Source of the DNA: Bacteroidales bacterium
Lineage (GTDB): Bacteria > Bacteroidota > Bacteroidia > Bacteroidales > NBLH01
Direction of reading: 5' to 3'
Length of the DNA stretch: 64,000 bases
Assembly: GCA_016937695.1 (NCBI GenBank)
Contig: JAFGWC010000004.1
Location: forward strand, 28,167 to 92,166
The number at the start of each line of letters is the position of its first letter. The stretch's first letter is position 1. The position numbers were made by a program, and so were the translations under genes. The notes under the pieces were generated by a model, which was not told the DNA's origin, made no database searches, and worked only from the letters and a program-made list of their open reading frames with translations. This document shows, one piece after another, positions 45,173 to 53,539 of the stretch.

Positions 45173-45622
45173 ATGATAATACAAAAAGCAAGTAAATCTG
45201 ATATTGGAACAATAAAAAACTTTCAGATAAAAATGGCAAAAGAAAGTGAAGGAATGATATTGGATGATAAAATTATCGCAAAAGGTGTAAAAGCTGTTTT
45301 TGAAGATAAATCGAAAGGGATTTATTATGTGGCCGAGGAAAATAATACGATAATAGCATCACTTTTAACAACATTTGAATGGAGCGATTGGAGAAATTCA
45401 TGTGTTTTATGGATACAATCTGTTTATGTAATTCCGGAATACAGAAAGCAAGGTGTTTTTAAAAAAATGTATCAGCATTTAAAAGAAATAGTAAATAATT
45501 CAGAAGAGTATATTGGATTAAGGTTATATGTGGATAAATCCAATTTTAACGCTCAAAAAGTTTATGATAAAGTGGGAATGAACAATCAACATTACATAAT
45601 GTACGAATGGTTTAAAGAATAA
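45173..45622 (+). CDS. GNAT family N-acetyltransferase
   Basis: The 149-residue single GNAT domain has IIQKASKSDIGTIKNFQIKMA, motif A WIQSVYVIPEYRKQGVFKKMYQHL with the R-x-Q-G-V/x acetyl-CoA loop, and a motif B region LRLYVDKSNFNAQKVYDKVGM. The substrate is unknown. It starts 13 bases after the AOR stop and so is probably in the same operon, though a functional link is not evident. Confidence 0.9.
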   Translation: MIIQKASKSDIGTIKNFQIKMAKESEGMILDDKIIAKGVKAVFEDKSKGIYYVAEENNTIIASLLTTFEWSDWRNSCVLWIQSVYVIPEYRKQGVFKKMYQHLKEIVNNSEEYIGLRLYVDKSNFNAQKVYDKVGMNNQHYIMYEWFKE

Positions 45623-45671
45623 TTATTGAGCTAATAAACAAATACTTACACAAATAATTTCAATTAGTTAA

Positions 45672-45702
45672 TTTGGATTTTTAAAATAATTTAATACATT
45701 TA
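45672..45702 (+). promoter_or_regulatory. Probable promoter of the SQR-like gene
   Basis: TTTG at 45672-45675, 19 bases, then TACATTTA at 45695-45702 fits the Bacteroidota consensus with one mismatch in the last base. The ATG follows at 45733. Confidence 0.45.
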
Positions 45703-45732
45703 CATATTAATATATTTTTTTAAATAAACGAA

Positions 45733-47190
45733 ATGGCAAAAATTCTTGTTCTTGGTGCCGGCATATCCGGACACACAGCAGCACTTTTTATAAGACGTAA
45801 ATTAAAAAAAGAACATGAAGTAATTATGGTCAGTCCAAATAGTAATTACCAATGGGTTCCTTCAAATATTTGGGTTGGTTTGGGTTTAATGAAACCGGAA
45901 CAAGTTAAATTTAAACTGGAACCTGTTTACAAAAAACAAGGAATAGTTTATAAACAAGCAATTGCTTTATCTGTTCATCCGGAAGGCTATGGAAATGAGC
46001 AACAGCCGTATGTTAGAATAAAACATGTATCTGAAGATAAAATTGACCAAGAAGAGGAAGTAGAATATGATTTTTTGATTAACGCAACAGGTCCAAAATT
46101 AAACTTTGCTGCAACAGAAGGACTTGGCCCCGATAATTTCACAAATTCTGTTTGCACTTACGATCACGCAGAACATTCGTGGAAAAATCTTGAAGCTTCG
46201 TTTAGAAAAATGAAAGCAGGAGAAAAACAAACTTTCCTTGTTGGAACAGGACATCCGCTTGCAACATGTCAAGGTGCTGCTTTCGAATATATTTTAAATA
46301 TAGCATTTGAAATAACAAAAAGAAATCTTAATCATCTTGCTGATATTTGCTGGATAAGTAACGAGTATGAATTGGGTGATTTCGGAATGGGAGGAGCTTA
46401 TGTTAAAAGAGGCGGATACATTACTCCAACTAAAATTTTTACAGAGTCAATATTTAAAGAATATGGAATAAGGTGGATAAAAAGAGCAGGAGTTAAGAAA
46501 GTTGATGGAAATACAGCTTATTACGAAACACTTGATGGCGAAGAAGAACAAATTAATTTTGATTTTGCGATGCTAATTCCCGGATTTGCAGGTGTTGGAA
46601 TGAAAGCATTTAATAAATCAGGTGAAGATATTACTTCTGATGTTTTTGCTGCAAACGGATTAATGAAAGTTGATGCAGATTATAGTGGAAAGCCTTATGA
46701 AGAGTGGAAAGCATCTGATTGGCCATCTATTTATCAAAGTCCGGTTTATGAAAATGTGTATGCTTCTGGAATTGCATTTGCACCTCCACATACAATTTCA
46801 AAACCAATGAAAAATAAAAACGGAATGGCAATTAATCCAACAGCTCCACGAACAGGAATGCCTTCGGGAGTTATTGGTAAAATTGTAGCTGAAAATATTG
46901 TTCACAGAATTAAAACAGGAAAAAACGAGCATCCACATATGGCAAGCATGTCGAAAATGGGAGCTGCATGTATTGTTTCTGCAGGTTATGGAATAAGGCA
47001 TGGACAAGCCGCTGTAATGACAGTTTATCCTATTGTTCCGGATTATGATAAATATCCGAAATGGGGAAGAAATATTAATTATACTGTTGGCGAAGTTGGA
47101 CTAGCAGGACATTGGATGAAATTATTTATGCATTATATGTTTTTGTATAAAGCCAAAGCCAAATTTTTATGGTGGTTAATTCCTGAATAA
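45733..47190 (+). CDS. Sulfide:quinone oxidoreductase-like FAD flavoprotein
   Basis: The 485-residue protein has FAD motif KILVLGAGISGHTAALFIRR, the SQR/NDH-2-like NYQWVPSNIWVGLGLM loop, the ATG motif FLINATGPKLNF, and a C-terminal domain with VYASGIAFAPPHTISKPM. A final amphipathic segment (GHWMKLFMHYMFLYKAKAKFLWWLIPE) looks like the quinone/membrane-binding end of SQRs. Candidate redox cysteines are Cys in NSVCTYDH, GHPLATCQG and GAACIVS. It is probably a membrane-bound enzyme passing electrons from sulfide or a related donor to the quinone pool. It is larger than many SQRs (about 400-430), and a persulfide or glutathione-type donor is possible. A 55-residue gene follows after 45 bases. Confidence 0.82.
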   Translation: MAKILVLGAGISGHTAALFIRRKLKKEHEVIMVSPNSNYQWVPSNIWVGLGLMKPEQVKFKLEPVYKKQGIVYKQAIALSVHPEGYGNEQQPYVRIKHVSEDKIDQEEEVEYDFLINATGPKLNFAATEGLGPDNFTNSVCTYDHAEHSWKNLEASFRKMKAGEKQTFLVGTGHPLATCQGAAFEYILNIAFEITKRNLNHLADICWISNEYELGDFGMGGAYVKRGGYITPTKIFTESIFKEYGIRWIKRAGVKKVDGNTAYYETLDGEEEQINFDFAMLIPGFAGVGMKAFNKSGEDITSDVFAANGLMKVDADYSGKPYEEWKASDWPSIYQSPVYENVYASGIAFAPPHTISKPMKNKNGMAINPTAPRTGMPSGVIGKIVAENIVHRIKTGKNEHPHMASMSKMGAACIVSAGYGIRHGQAAVMTVYPIVPDYDKYPKWGRNINYTVGEVGLAGHWMKLFMHYMFLYKAKAKFLWWLIPE

Positions 47191-47235
47191 TAAAATACTG
47201 ATATCCAATTTATTACAAACATTAAAAAATAAATT

Positions 47236-47403
47236 ATGCTTACAAAAGGAAAAGAAAAAACTATACCATATAGCAATATGTCATTTGGTACTGAGCCTAC
47301 AAGAATGACAAAATTTTGGCGTCGTTGCTACATTAAACAAATAATTAGATTTTTTGTTTTAAATCTTAAAATAATGAGAATTGTTGTAGGCGGACACTCG
47401 TAA
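47236..47403 (+). CDS. Small protein (55 residues) downstream of the SQR-like gene
   Basis: ATG 47236 to TAA 47401-47403. The peptide has a polar N-terminus (MLTKGKEKTIPYSN), then a basic and hydrophobic C-terminal half, FWRRCYIKQIIRFFVLNLKIMR, closing with IVVGGHS. The amphipathic, Arg/Lys-rich helix suggests membrane-surface binding. I have an impression that this IVVGGHS ending recurs after similar flavoproteins in Bacteroidota, which I cannot verify here. It lies 45 bases after the SQR-like gene and ahead of a terminator, so it is likely the second gene of that operon and could be a small accessory subunit. Confidence 0.6.
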   Translation: MLTKGKEKTIPYSNMSFGTEPTRMTKFWRRCYIKQIIRFFVLNLKIMRIVVGGHS

Positions 47404-47415
47404 ATTTATTCATTC

Positions 47416-47456
47416 AAAAAAAAGCATCTGTAAAATTAATTCAGATGCTTCTTTTA
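47416..47456. terminator. Bidirectional terminator between convergent small gene and CHAT gene
   Basis: 8-bp stem AGCATCTG (47423-47430) / CAGATGCT (47442-47449), with A-run to the left and TTCTTTT to the right. It is shared by both strands. Confidence 0.8.
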
Positions 47457-47460
47457 TCAA

Positions 47461-50400
47461 TTATTTGCCGATAAGGATAAATGGTGACCAAAAAAACGGA
47501 TGCCCGAATTTTTTATCTTTAATCATTTTTAATTTCGCAGCTCTTAAAGAATTTCCGTAAATGTATTTTTTGTCAGATTTGTCAATATCTTCAAGCAAAT
47601 CAGTATAAAAGTCAATCATTAAATCAGAAGTTGAATTATCGGCAACTTTCCAAAGCGAAACAATAATATTGTTTGTTCCTGCATATAAAATCGCACGAGA
47701 TAATCCTATAATTCCTTCGCCTTCAGATACTTTTCCTAAGCCTGTTTCGCATGCTGAAAGCACAACTAAGTCAGAATTTAATTCAAGATTATATATTTCA
47801 CCTGAATATAAAACTCCATCAGTATTTTTATCATTTTTTTCTGTTAATATTATTCCTGAAAGTTCAGGTTTATCAGAATTTACAAAACCATGAGTTGCAA
47901 TATGTAAAAACTTATATTTTTTTATTTCATTAGATTTAATAAAATTCTCGCTAGCCTGTTCAAAAAGCTTAGCATCAGCACTTAAACCTTTTTTAAGGAA
48001 ATTATTTTTTATGGTTTTAACTTCGTTTTCAGTTCCAGGAAGTGAAGAAATATATATATCATTAATAACTAAATTTTTAATGTTGTTAAACACAGGAGCA
48101 ATACCAAGCCAATTATTTGAAGCCCAATGTTTTTCAGATTCAGTAATTTTATTGTAAATTTTATAATATAAATTTGAGGAATATTGATATGAAATATCAT
48201 AATTATTAATAAGAAAAGGATATTTATCAAATTGATCAAAATTGCATTCGACTTTTTCTGTTAATAATGCTTCAAAAGGAATAAGTCCTAAATTGCCATC
48301 CGGAATTATAATAAGTCTTTTAATTTTTGAAGGAATTGGCTTAGGAAATAGAGCATTAAACATATTATTTCCATCTATCATAAATTGCTTAATATCAGAG
48401 ACTAAACCTGAAGTTATTTGTTTGCGAATTCCAAAAATTTCAAAATTAAAGTCATCTGTTTTCTTAGATTTATTTAAAATAATTGAGTCGTTTGTGATAG
48501 TGAAAATAAAAATTAAACTGTCGCCGAGCAAATAGCTTCTTAAAGCTGTTTCTTTATCTAAAATACTTTGCAGTTCGCTTACAGTAATGTATTTATTTGC
48601 ATGCTTCATTTCAAAATATTTCGGATATTTTTTTTCAAAATCTGTAATTAAAACACTGTATTCTCTGTTTAATTTAAAAAGTTGGTCTCTAAGAATCACT
48701 TCTTTTTCAGGATCATATTCTTCGGCTAATTTCTTTTCTAAATCAGCAATTCTATTATTTAATGATTTTTCTTGTTTTAGGACATTTGCTGGAATTCCTG
48801 CAAATTTTTGAGCATCGGAACCTGCTATTGCTTCTAAAAGTGCACCAGCTTTATTTTTTTCTGAGAAATAGAAAGCTTCTTCAAGATAAAATTGTCCAAT
48901 TTCTTTATTTTTGAGTTGATTTAATTTGTAGCAAATATCAATACTTTCATCATAAATTGTAGAAGTTGTTTTTCCTAATTCAATTTTATCTGTTTTTGAA
49001 GTAGTTGTTTTTCTAATTATATCAATTAATTTATCACATTCTTTATATGAAGCAAAAGCATTTTCTAATTCAAAGCTTAAAGTGTCTGTTTTGTATTTGC
49101 CAAGTAAAGCTTTAGCTTTACCATGTATTGCGCTTAATAATTTATGAGAATCATAATAATTTTTAAGTTCTGGATTTGTTGTAAAATCATTTTCAATAGG
49201 CTTAAATCCTTTTACATTAGAAATTACACTTTTTTGAAAATATTCTAAAGCTTTATCGTATTTTGCTTGTTCGTAATATAAATTCCCAATATTTAAATAA
49301 GCCAAAGTTGTTGCCGGATGAGTTGGTCCAAAGAAAAGTTCTTTTAACTCTAATGCTTTTTCCTGATATTCAAGTGCTTGCGAGTAATCGCCTTTTGATG
49401 AATAAATATTTCCTATATTGTTATAATAATCAGCAATTTCAGGATGTTCTTCTCCAACAGTAGCTTGTTTTATTTCAAGAGCGTTTAAATAAAAAGCTAA
49501 AGCTAAATCGAATTGTCCTTTATTATTGTAAATATTTCCAATATTGTTGTATGTTATTGCCATATCAGGATGATTATCTTCCAAAGTTTGTTTTTGTATT
49601 CTTAATGCTTTTTGAAAGATATCAACTGCATTGTCAAAATCATTTTTATCGATGTAAATATTTCCAATATTAATTAAATCTTTAGCTACAATTGGATGGT
49701 TTTCGCCATAAGATTTTATTCTTGTAGAAAGTGTTTTTTGATAATATTCCATTGCTAAGTCCAATTCGCCTTTTGCTTTATAAACGTTTCCAATGCCTTG
49801 ATAATAATTAGCAAGCTCGGGATAATCGTCACCAAATATTGCACGTTGAATATTTAAAGCTTTTTGATGATATTCAATAGCTAAATCGTATTCTCTTTGT
49901 TCTTTGTAAATTATTCCGATATTATTGTACGAAATTGCAGTTTCAGGATTTGTTTCGCCTAAAATTTCTTTTCTTATTTTTAATGATTTTTGATAATAAT
50001 CCAGAGCAATATCGAATTCTCCTTTTTCGGTATAAGCATTTCCTATATTATTGAAAATGTTGGAAATAAATATATTATCTTTTTCGCCTAAGGCAATTCT
50101 TATTGACAAAGCTTTATCATAATAGCTTAAAGCATCATCAATATTTCCTTTAAAAAATTTAGCAAGTCCAAAATTATCGTAGAAATTGGCTAAATATTCA
50201 TTGTTTTCGCCAAAATGATCAATTGCTTTCTTTATATTTTCGTTTAGTAAATTTATTGCATCATCAAATAAACCTTTGTTTAAAAGTATTTTACTTATTT
50301 CATTTTGAATAATTAAATAGTTTTCCCATTCTTCGTGTTTTTCGAAAAGCACAACCGCTTTTTTGAAATTTGCATCAGCACTATCTAATTTAAAATTATT

Positions 50401-50541
50401 ACTGAAATTTACTGCTTTCTGATAATATTCTCCTGCCAAATCAATATCTTTATCATAATCTTCTTGAGCGATTAATAAAAAATTTGAATAAAAAAATGTC
50501 AGAAAAAAGATAAATCTTAAATGATAATTAGACTTTTTCAT
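47461..50541 (-). CDS. Exported TPR-CHAT (caspase-like protease) protein
   Basis: The 1026-residue protein has an N-terminal signal peptide (FIFFLTFFYSNFLLIAQE, cleavage near residue 26). About ten TPRs follow, at least eight of them 42-residue kinesin-light-chain-like repeats between about 110 and 445 (YNNIGNIYNNKGQFDLALAF and relatives). A helical linker leads to a C-terminal CHAT domain (about 720-1026). The catalytic dyad is intact: His884 in KFLHIATHGFVN and Cys931 in VVLSACETGLG, followed by GEGIIGLSRAILYAG and VSLWKVADNSTS. CHAT proteases cleave or activate partners in several immune and death pathways. Here the signal peptide predicts action in the periplasm or at the surface, which is common for Bacteroidota CHAT proteins but not understood. 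It is divergent from an ATPase gene. Confidence 0.9.
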   Translation of the reverse strand: MKKSNYHLRFIFFLTFFYSNFLLIAQEDYDKDIDLAGEYYQKAVNFSNNFKLDSADANFKKAVVLFEKHEEWENYLIIQNEISKILLNKGLFDDAINLLNENIKKAIDHFGENNEYLANFYDNFGLAKFFKGNIDDALSYYDKALSIRIALGEKDNIFISNIFNNIGNAYTEKGEFDIALDYYQKSLKIRKEILGETNPETAISYNNIGIIYKEQREYDLAIEYHQKALNIQRAIFGDDYPELANYYQGIGNVYKAKGELDLAMEYYQKTLSTRIKSYGENHPIVAKDLINIGNIYIDKNDFDNAVDIFQKALRIQKQTLEDNHPDMAITYNNIGNIYNNKGQFDLALAFYLNALEIKQATVGEEHPEIADYYNNIGNIYSSKGDYSQALEYQEKALELKELFFGPTHPATTLAYLNIGNLYYEQAKYDKALEYFQKSVISNVKGFKPIENDFTTNPELKNYYDSHKLLSAIHGKAKALLGKYKTDTLSFELENAFASYKECDKLIDIIRKTTTSKTDKIELGKTTSTIYDESIDICYKLNQLKNKEIGQFYLEEAFYFSEKNKAGALLEAIAGSDAQKFAGIPANVLKQEKSLNNRIADLEKKLAEEYDPEKEVILRDQLFKLNREYSVLITDFEKKYPKYFEMKHANKYITVSELQSILDKETALRSYLLGDSLIFIFTITNDSIILNKSKKTDDFNFEIFGIRKQITSGLVSDIKQFMIDGNNMFNALFPKPIPSKIKRLIIIPDGNLGLIPFEALLTEKVECNFDQFDKYPFLINNYDISYQYSSNLYYKIYNKITESEKHWASNNWLGIAPVFNNIKNLVINDIYISSLPGTENEVKTIKNNFLKKGLSADAKLFEQASENFIKSNEIKKYKFLHIATHGFVNSDKPELSGIILTEKNDKNTDGVLYSGEIYNLELNSDLVVLSACETGLGKVSEGEGIIGLSRAILYAGTNNIIVSLWKVADNSTSDLMIDFYTDLLEDIDKSDKKYIYGNSLRAAKLKMIKDKKFGHPFFWSPFILIGK

Positions 50542-50628
50542 ATTATAATTAGTTAGTTTTATAAAGTTTTTTCACACAATTATATTATGTGAAAATGATA
50601 ATGGTTTGTGGTAATAAAGATAATAAAA

Positions 50629-51798
50629 ATGAATAAAGAAGAAAAACTTCATTTAATAAATGAAATATTTACTCCATCTGCGCCAATTGAAAATATAAAT
50701 TTATTTTCGGGCCGAGATATACAATTAAAAAGTATTAAAGAAACAATATTAGAAAAAGGACAACATGCAGTTATGTATGGAAACAGAGGAGTCGGAAAAA
50801 CTTCATTGTCAAATATGGTTTCTTTTATGTTTGAAGATATTATTACAATAAAAGTTACGTGTAATAGAAATGATGATTTTAAAACAATTTGGGAAAGAGC
50901 TTTAAAAAAAGTAAAATTTGGATATCCAATAAAACAAGTTGGATACAAAGCTGAAGAAAAAATGGAGGTTTTTCCAATACAAGTTCCTGATTTAGAGCAA
51001 ATAAGTCCAACTGAGATTGAAAACACTCTATTTAATATTAATGAAAATATGGTTTTTATTTTTGATGAATTTGATATTATTAAAAATCCAAAAATAAAAG
51101 CTCAAATGGCTGATATTATTAAGTTATTATCAGATAATTTACCATTTATTACAATAATTCTTGTAGGAATTGCTGAAAGTGTTGAAGATTTATTTGGTCA
51201 ACATCCTTCTGTAGAAAGGTGCATTAAACAGATAGAATTACCTTTGATGGGCAACAAAGAGGCAAAAAAAATACTTAATCGTAATTTAAAACTTTTGTCT
51301 TTAAAAATTGATGACGAAATTTCAGAAAAAATAATAGAGCTTTCTTCCGGATTTCCAAATTATGTGCATTTACTATGTAAATATTCATCAGAAAAAGCAG
51401 TTTCTGAAAACAAAACTAAGATTAATATTGAACATTTTAATTATGCTGTTAAAAGGAGTATTGATAATTCTGATCATAGCATAAAAAAATCATATAGTAT
51501 TGCAACTAAGAGTTCTACAAAAACAAATAGATTTGCAAATGTGCTTTTAGCATGTGCGCTTGCAAATACAGACGAATATAATTCATTTAGTTCAGTCGAA
51601 GTTATTGAAAAATATAATAAAATAACAGGAGAATTGAACAAAACCGAATCGTTAAATTATAATTTAGGAATGCTTTGTAAAAAAGAGAGAGCCGAAATTT
51701 TATCAAAAGAAGGGAAGCAAAAAAGCAGATATAAATTTAGAAAACCACTTTTAAAAGCTTTTATTAAATTAAAGCAACATGATTTTACTGTAAAATAA
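50629..51798 (+). CDS. ORC/AAA_16-type ATPase with C-terminal helical/winged-helix region
   Basis: Starting from ATG 50629 (389 residues; a GTG at 50608 would add seven). A FSGRDIQLKSIKETILEKGQ block leads to Walker A VMYGNRGVGKTSLSNMV; Walker B is MVFIFDEFDII, with a sensor-1-like ILVGIAESVE and an Arg-containing GQHPSVERC loop. It lacks the MinD or AAA+ FtsH signatures and most resembles Orc1/Cdc6-like or AAA_16 ATPases that act as DNA- or partner-binding switches. The tail (about 280-389) is helical with KESLNYNLGMLCKKERAEIL, possibly a wHTH. It is divergent from the TPR-CHAT gene with only 87 bases between the starts, so shared regulation is plausible. Confidence 0.75.
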   Translation: MNKEEKLHLINEIFTPSAPIENINLFSGRDIQLKSIKETILEKGQHAVMYGNRGVGKTSLSNMVSFMFEDIITIKVTCNRNDDFKTIWERALKKVKFGYPIKQVGYKAEEKMEVFPIQVPDLEQISPTEIENTLFNINENMVFIFDEFDIIKNPKIKAQMADIIKLLSDNLPFITIILVGIAESVEDLFGQHPSVERCIKQIELPLMGNKEAKKILNRNLKLLSLKIDDEISEKIIELSSGFPNYVHLLCKYSSEKAVSENKTKINIEHFNYAVKRSIDNSDHSIKKSYSIATKSSTKTNRFANVLLACALANTDEYNSFSSVEVIEKYNKITGELNKTESLNYNLGMLCKKERAEILSKEGKQKSRYKFRKPLLKAFIKLKQHDFTVK

Positions 51799-52067
51799 TA
51801 TTTTGGTATTTTGTTGATTATTAATATTATACGATTAAGAATAGACTTTTTGTGATTTATTAAATATTTGAATTACTTATTTTTTGAAATGAAAAATGTC
51901 AAAATATTTTTTTGAATTTGATTATTATCTTGAAAAAAAATGTAAATTGTGTTTAAAATTATTTAAGCTATTTACTAAATTTGAAATTACAATTCAAATT
52001 TTCAGATATTATGAATTTACATTTGTCTTGTAATCAGTTTCTTAATTAAAACTTTAAAAAATAAATT

Positions 52068-52775
52068 ATGAAAAAAATTTACATTCTTTTAGTAGCATTG
52101 TTTGCTTTAAATTCATGCGGACCAACATTAGAATCGTCAAAAGAAGATTGGACAAAAAACCAAGAAGCAATAACAAAGCTTAAAGCAGAATATCCAGTTT
52201 ATGCAACATTAATAGACCAAAAACTTGAAGCTGCAAAAGCAATTTGGACAGAATCGGAAGGAATTTCGGATGAAGAAAAAAAAGTTGATAAAATGGAGGA
52301 GGCCAATAAGCTATTAAGTGCCGGAACAGTTGGTAATCTTCGTAATATTAAACAAAAAGTAACTGATTTAAAAGCAACAAAAGATAAATTGCTAACAATG
52401 GATTTTAACAGTTATAAACTGGAAAACAGGACAGAAGATGCTGTTGATGAAGTTAAAAAAGCAATTAAAAAAGCTGAAGCTGTAATTTATTTGACTCCTG
52501 AAGAATTTGATATTAATGAAGCACCGGGACAAATTGATAAAGCTTTTAATAAATTAGCTGATTCGTATAAAGAAGTTGAAGCTGTAATAAGCCTTATTAA
52601 TAAAGAGAAAGCAAAAATAGAAAAAGATAAAAAGGCTGAAGAAAAAAAAGTTAGCGACGAAAAAGTTAAGGACGAACAAGCAAAAGCTCAAATAAAATGT
52701 GAATATTGCGGTACAATGAACGAAGCCGGTTCTACAAAATGTAAATCTTGCGGAGCTAATTTGCCTACGAATTAA
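52068..52775 (+). CDS. Lipoprotein with coiled coil and C-terminal zinc ribbon
   Basis: The 235-residue protein has lipoprotein signal YILLVALFALNSCGP (acylated Cys17). A mostly helical, charged body (about 25-205) includes a Lys/Glu-rich coiled coil (EKDKKAEEKKVSDEKV). It ends in a zinc ribbon IKCEYCGTMNEAGSTKCKSCGANLP with four cysteines (CxxC...CxxC). Zinc ribbons are mainly cytoplasmic; finding one on a lipoprotein predicted to face the periplasm is odd. I recognise no named family. It starts 269 bases after the ATPase gene and is followed by a strong terminator. Confidence 0.7.
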   Translation: MKKIYILLVALFALNSCGPTLESSKEDWTKNQEAITKLKAEYPVYATLIDQKLEAAKAIWTESEGISDEEKKVDKMEEANKLLSAGTVGNLRNIKQKVTDLKATKDKLLTMDFNSYKLENRTEDAVDEVKKAIKKAEAVIYLTPEEFDINEAPGQIDKAFNKLADSYKEVEAVISLINKEKAKIEKDKKAEEKKVSDEKVKDEQAKAQIKCEYCGTMNEAGSTKCKSCGANLPTN

Positions 52776-52820
52776 AAAAAAATATAAGTTTGGCAGGCTT
52801 TTTTTACCTGCCAAACTTTA
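52773..52820. terminator. Strong bidirectional terminator
   Basis: Perfect 12-bp stem AAGTTTGGCAGG (52786-52797) / CCTGCCAAACTT (52807-52818) around a T-rich 9-base loop, with an A-run (52773-52781) that becomes a T-run on the minus strand. It separates the lipoprotein gene from the convergent MscS-like gene and best terminates the minus-strand operon. Confidence 0.82.
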
Positions 52821-52823
52821 AAA

Positions 52824-53528
52824 TTAATTTAAATAAGATAGATTTTTTTCTACAATTTGTCTTATGTTTTCAATATATTCTTTTTTCAAAGTAAAAACAG
52901 CCATTTGTATAATTTGCTTTCCGTTTTCTGTAGTAATGCTCTCAATAAAAGGTGCTTGCGATATTGAAACCCAAGGTGTGTTTAACAAGTTTTTTTCCAA
53001 TTCTGCTACTATTTTATTTATTTGAATGTTTTCAGGAAAATTAAAAGTTAATATTTGTTTTTTTAAGTTTGGATTAGTTCCGTGTTTGTCAATAATTTTA
53101 GACTTAATTTTACTGTAAGGAATAGTTTTAATATGTCCTTGTTTGTCTCTTAATTCAATATTAAAATTTCGTGTTCGTAAAATTTCTCCTTTAATATTAT
53201 CAAATTCAATAAAATCGCCTTTGTCAATTTTGTTTAAAATTTTTAGATATACTCCAAAACTAAAATCTCTTATCAGAAAAAAACCGGGAATTGCAAGAAT
53301 TAAAATAAATATCACAAATAGAATTAAAGCTGTGAAATTATTCTCTTCATAAATATAAATTGCAAATTGTAAGGCAAGTTTTATCCATATTAAAAACTCA
53401 ATTATTGGTAAAATGTAATTAATATGATATTTAATTTTTTTATCATATTTATATGCTTTGTTTACGATGTGTAATGTTCTGAATATCAGAAATATAAATA
53501 AAGCAGCGATGGCAAATTTAGGAAACAT
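52824..53528 (-). CDS. MscS-like mechanosensitive channel family protein
   Basis: The 234-residue protein has hydrophobic helices at about 3-18, 38-58 and 65-88 (ALILFVIFILILAIPGFFLIRDF), then a beta domain (about 95-150) with LNKIDKGDFIEFDNIKGEILRTRNFNIELRDKQGHIKTIPYSKI, which is the MscS middle-beta pattern, and an alpha/beta C-terminal domain (about 155-230). TM3 lacks the clear Gly/Ala-rich pore stretch of MscS (only GFFLIRDFSFGVY), so pore formation is less certain. It begins 11 bases after the stop of the giant cation-chloride cotransporter-like gene, so the two are almost surely one operon. Confidence 0.72.
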   Translation of the reverse strand: MFPKFAIAALFIFLIFRTLHIVNKAYKYDKKIKYHINYILPIIEFLIWIKLALQFAIYIYEENNFTALILFVIFILILAIPGFFLIRDFSFGVYLKILNKIDKGDFIEFDNIKGEILRTRNFNIELRDKQGHIKTIPYSKIKSKIIDKHGTNPNLKKQILTFNFPENIQINKIVAELEKNLLNTPWVSISQAPFIESITTENGKQIIQMAVFTLKKEYIENIRQIVEKNLSYLN

Positions 53529-53539
53529 AATTTTAATTT

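Noticed and set aside
48242..48535. 97-residue plus-strand frame inside the CHAT gene
   Set aside because: Antisense shadow of the TPR-CHAT coding sequence; no independent motif.
49260..50200. Regular roughly 126-base periodicity that could be taken for a DNA repeat array or CRISPR
   Set aside because: The period is 42 codons and reflects tandem TPR units within one protein; spacers and direct repeats of CRISPR type are absent.
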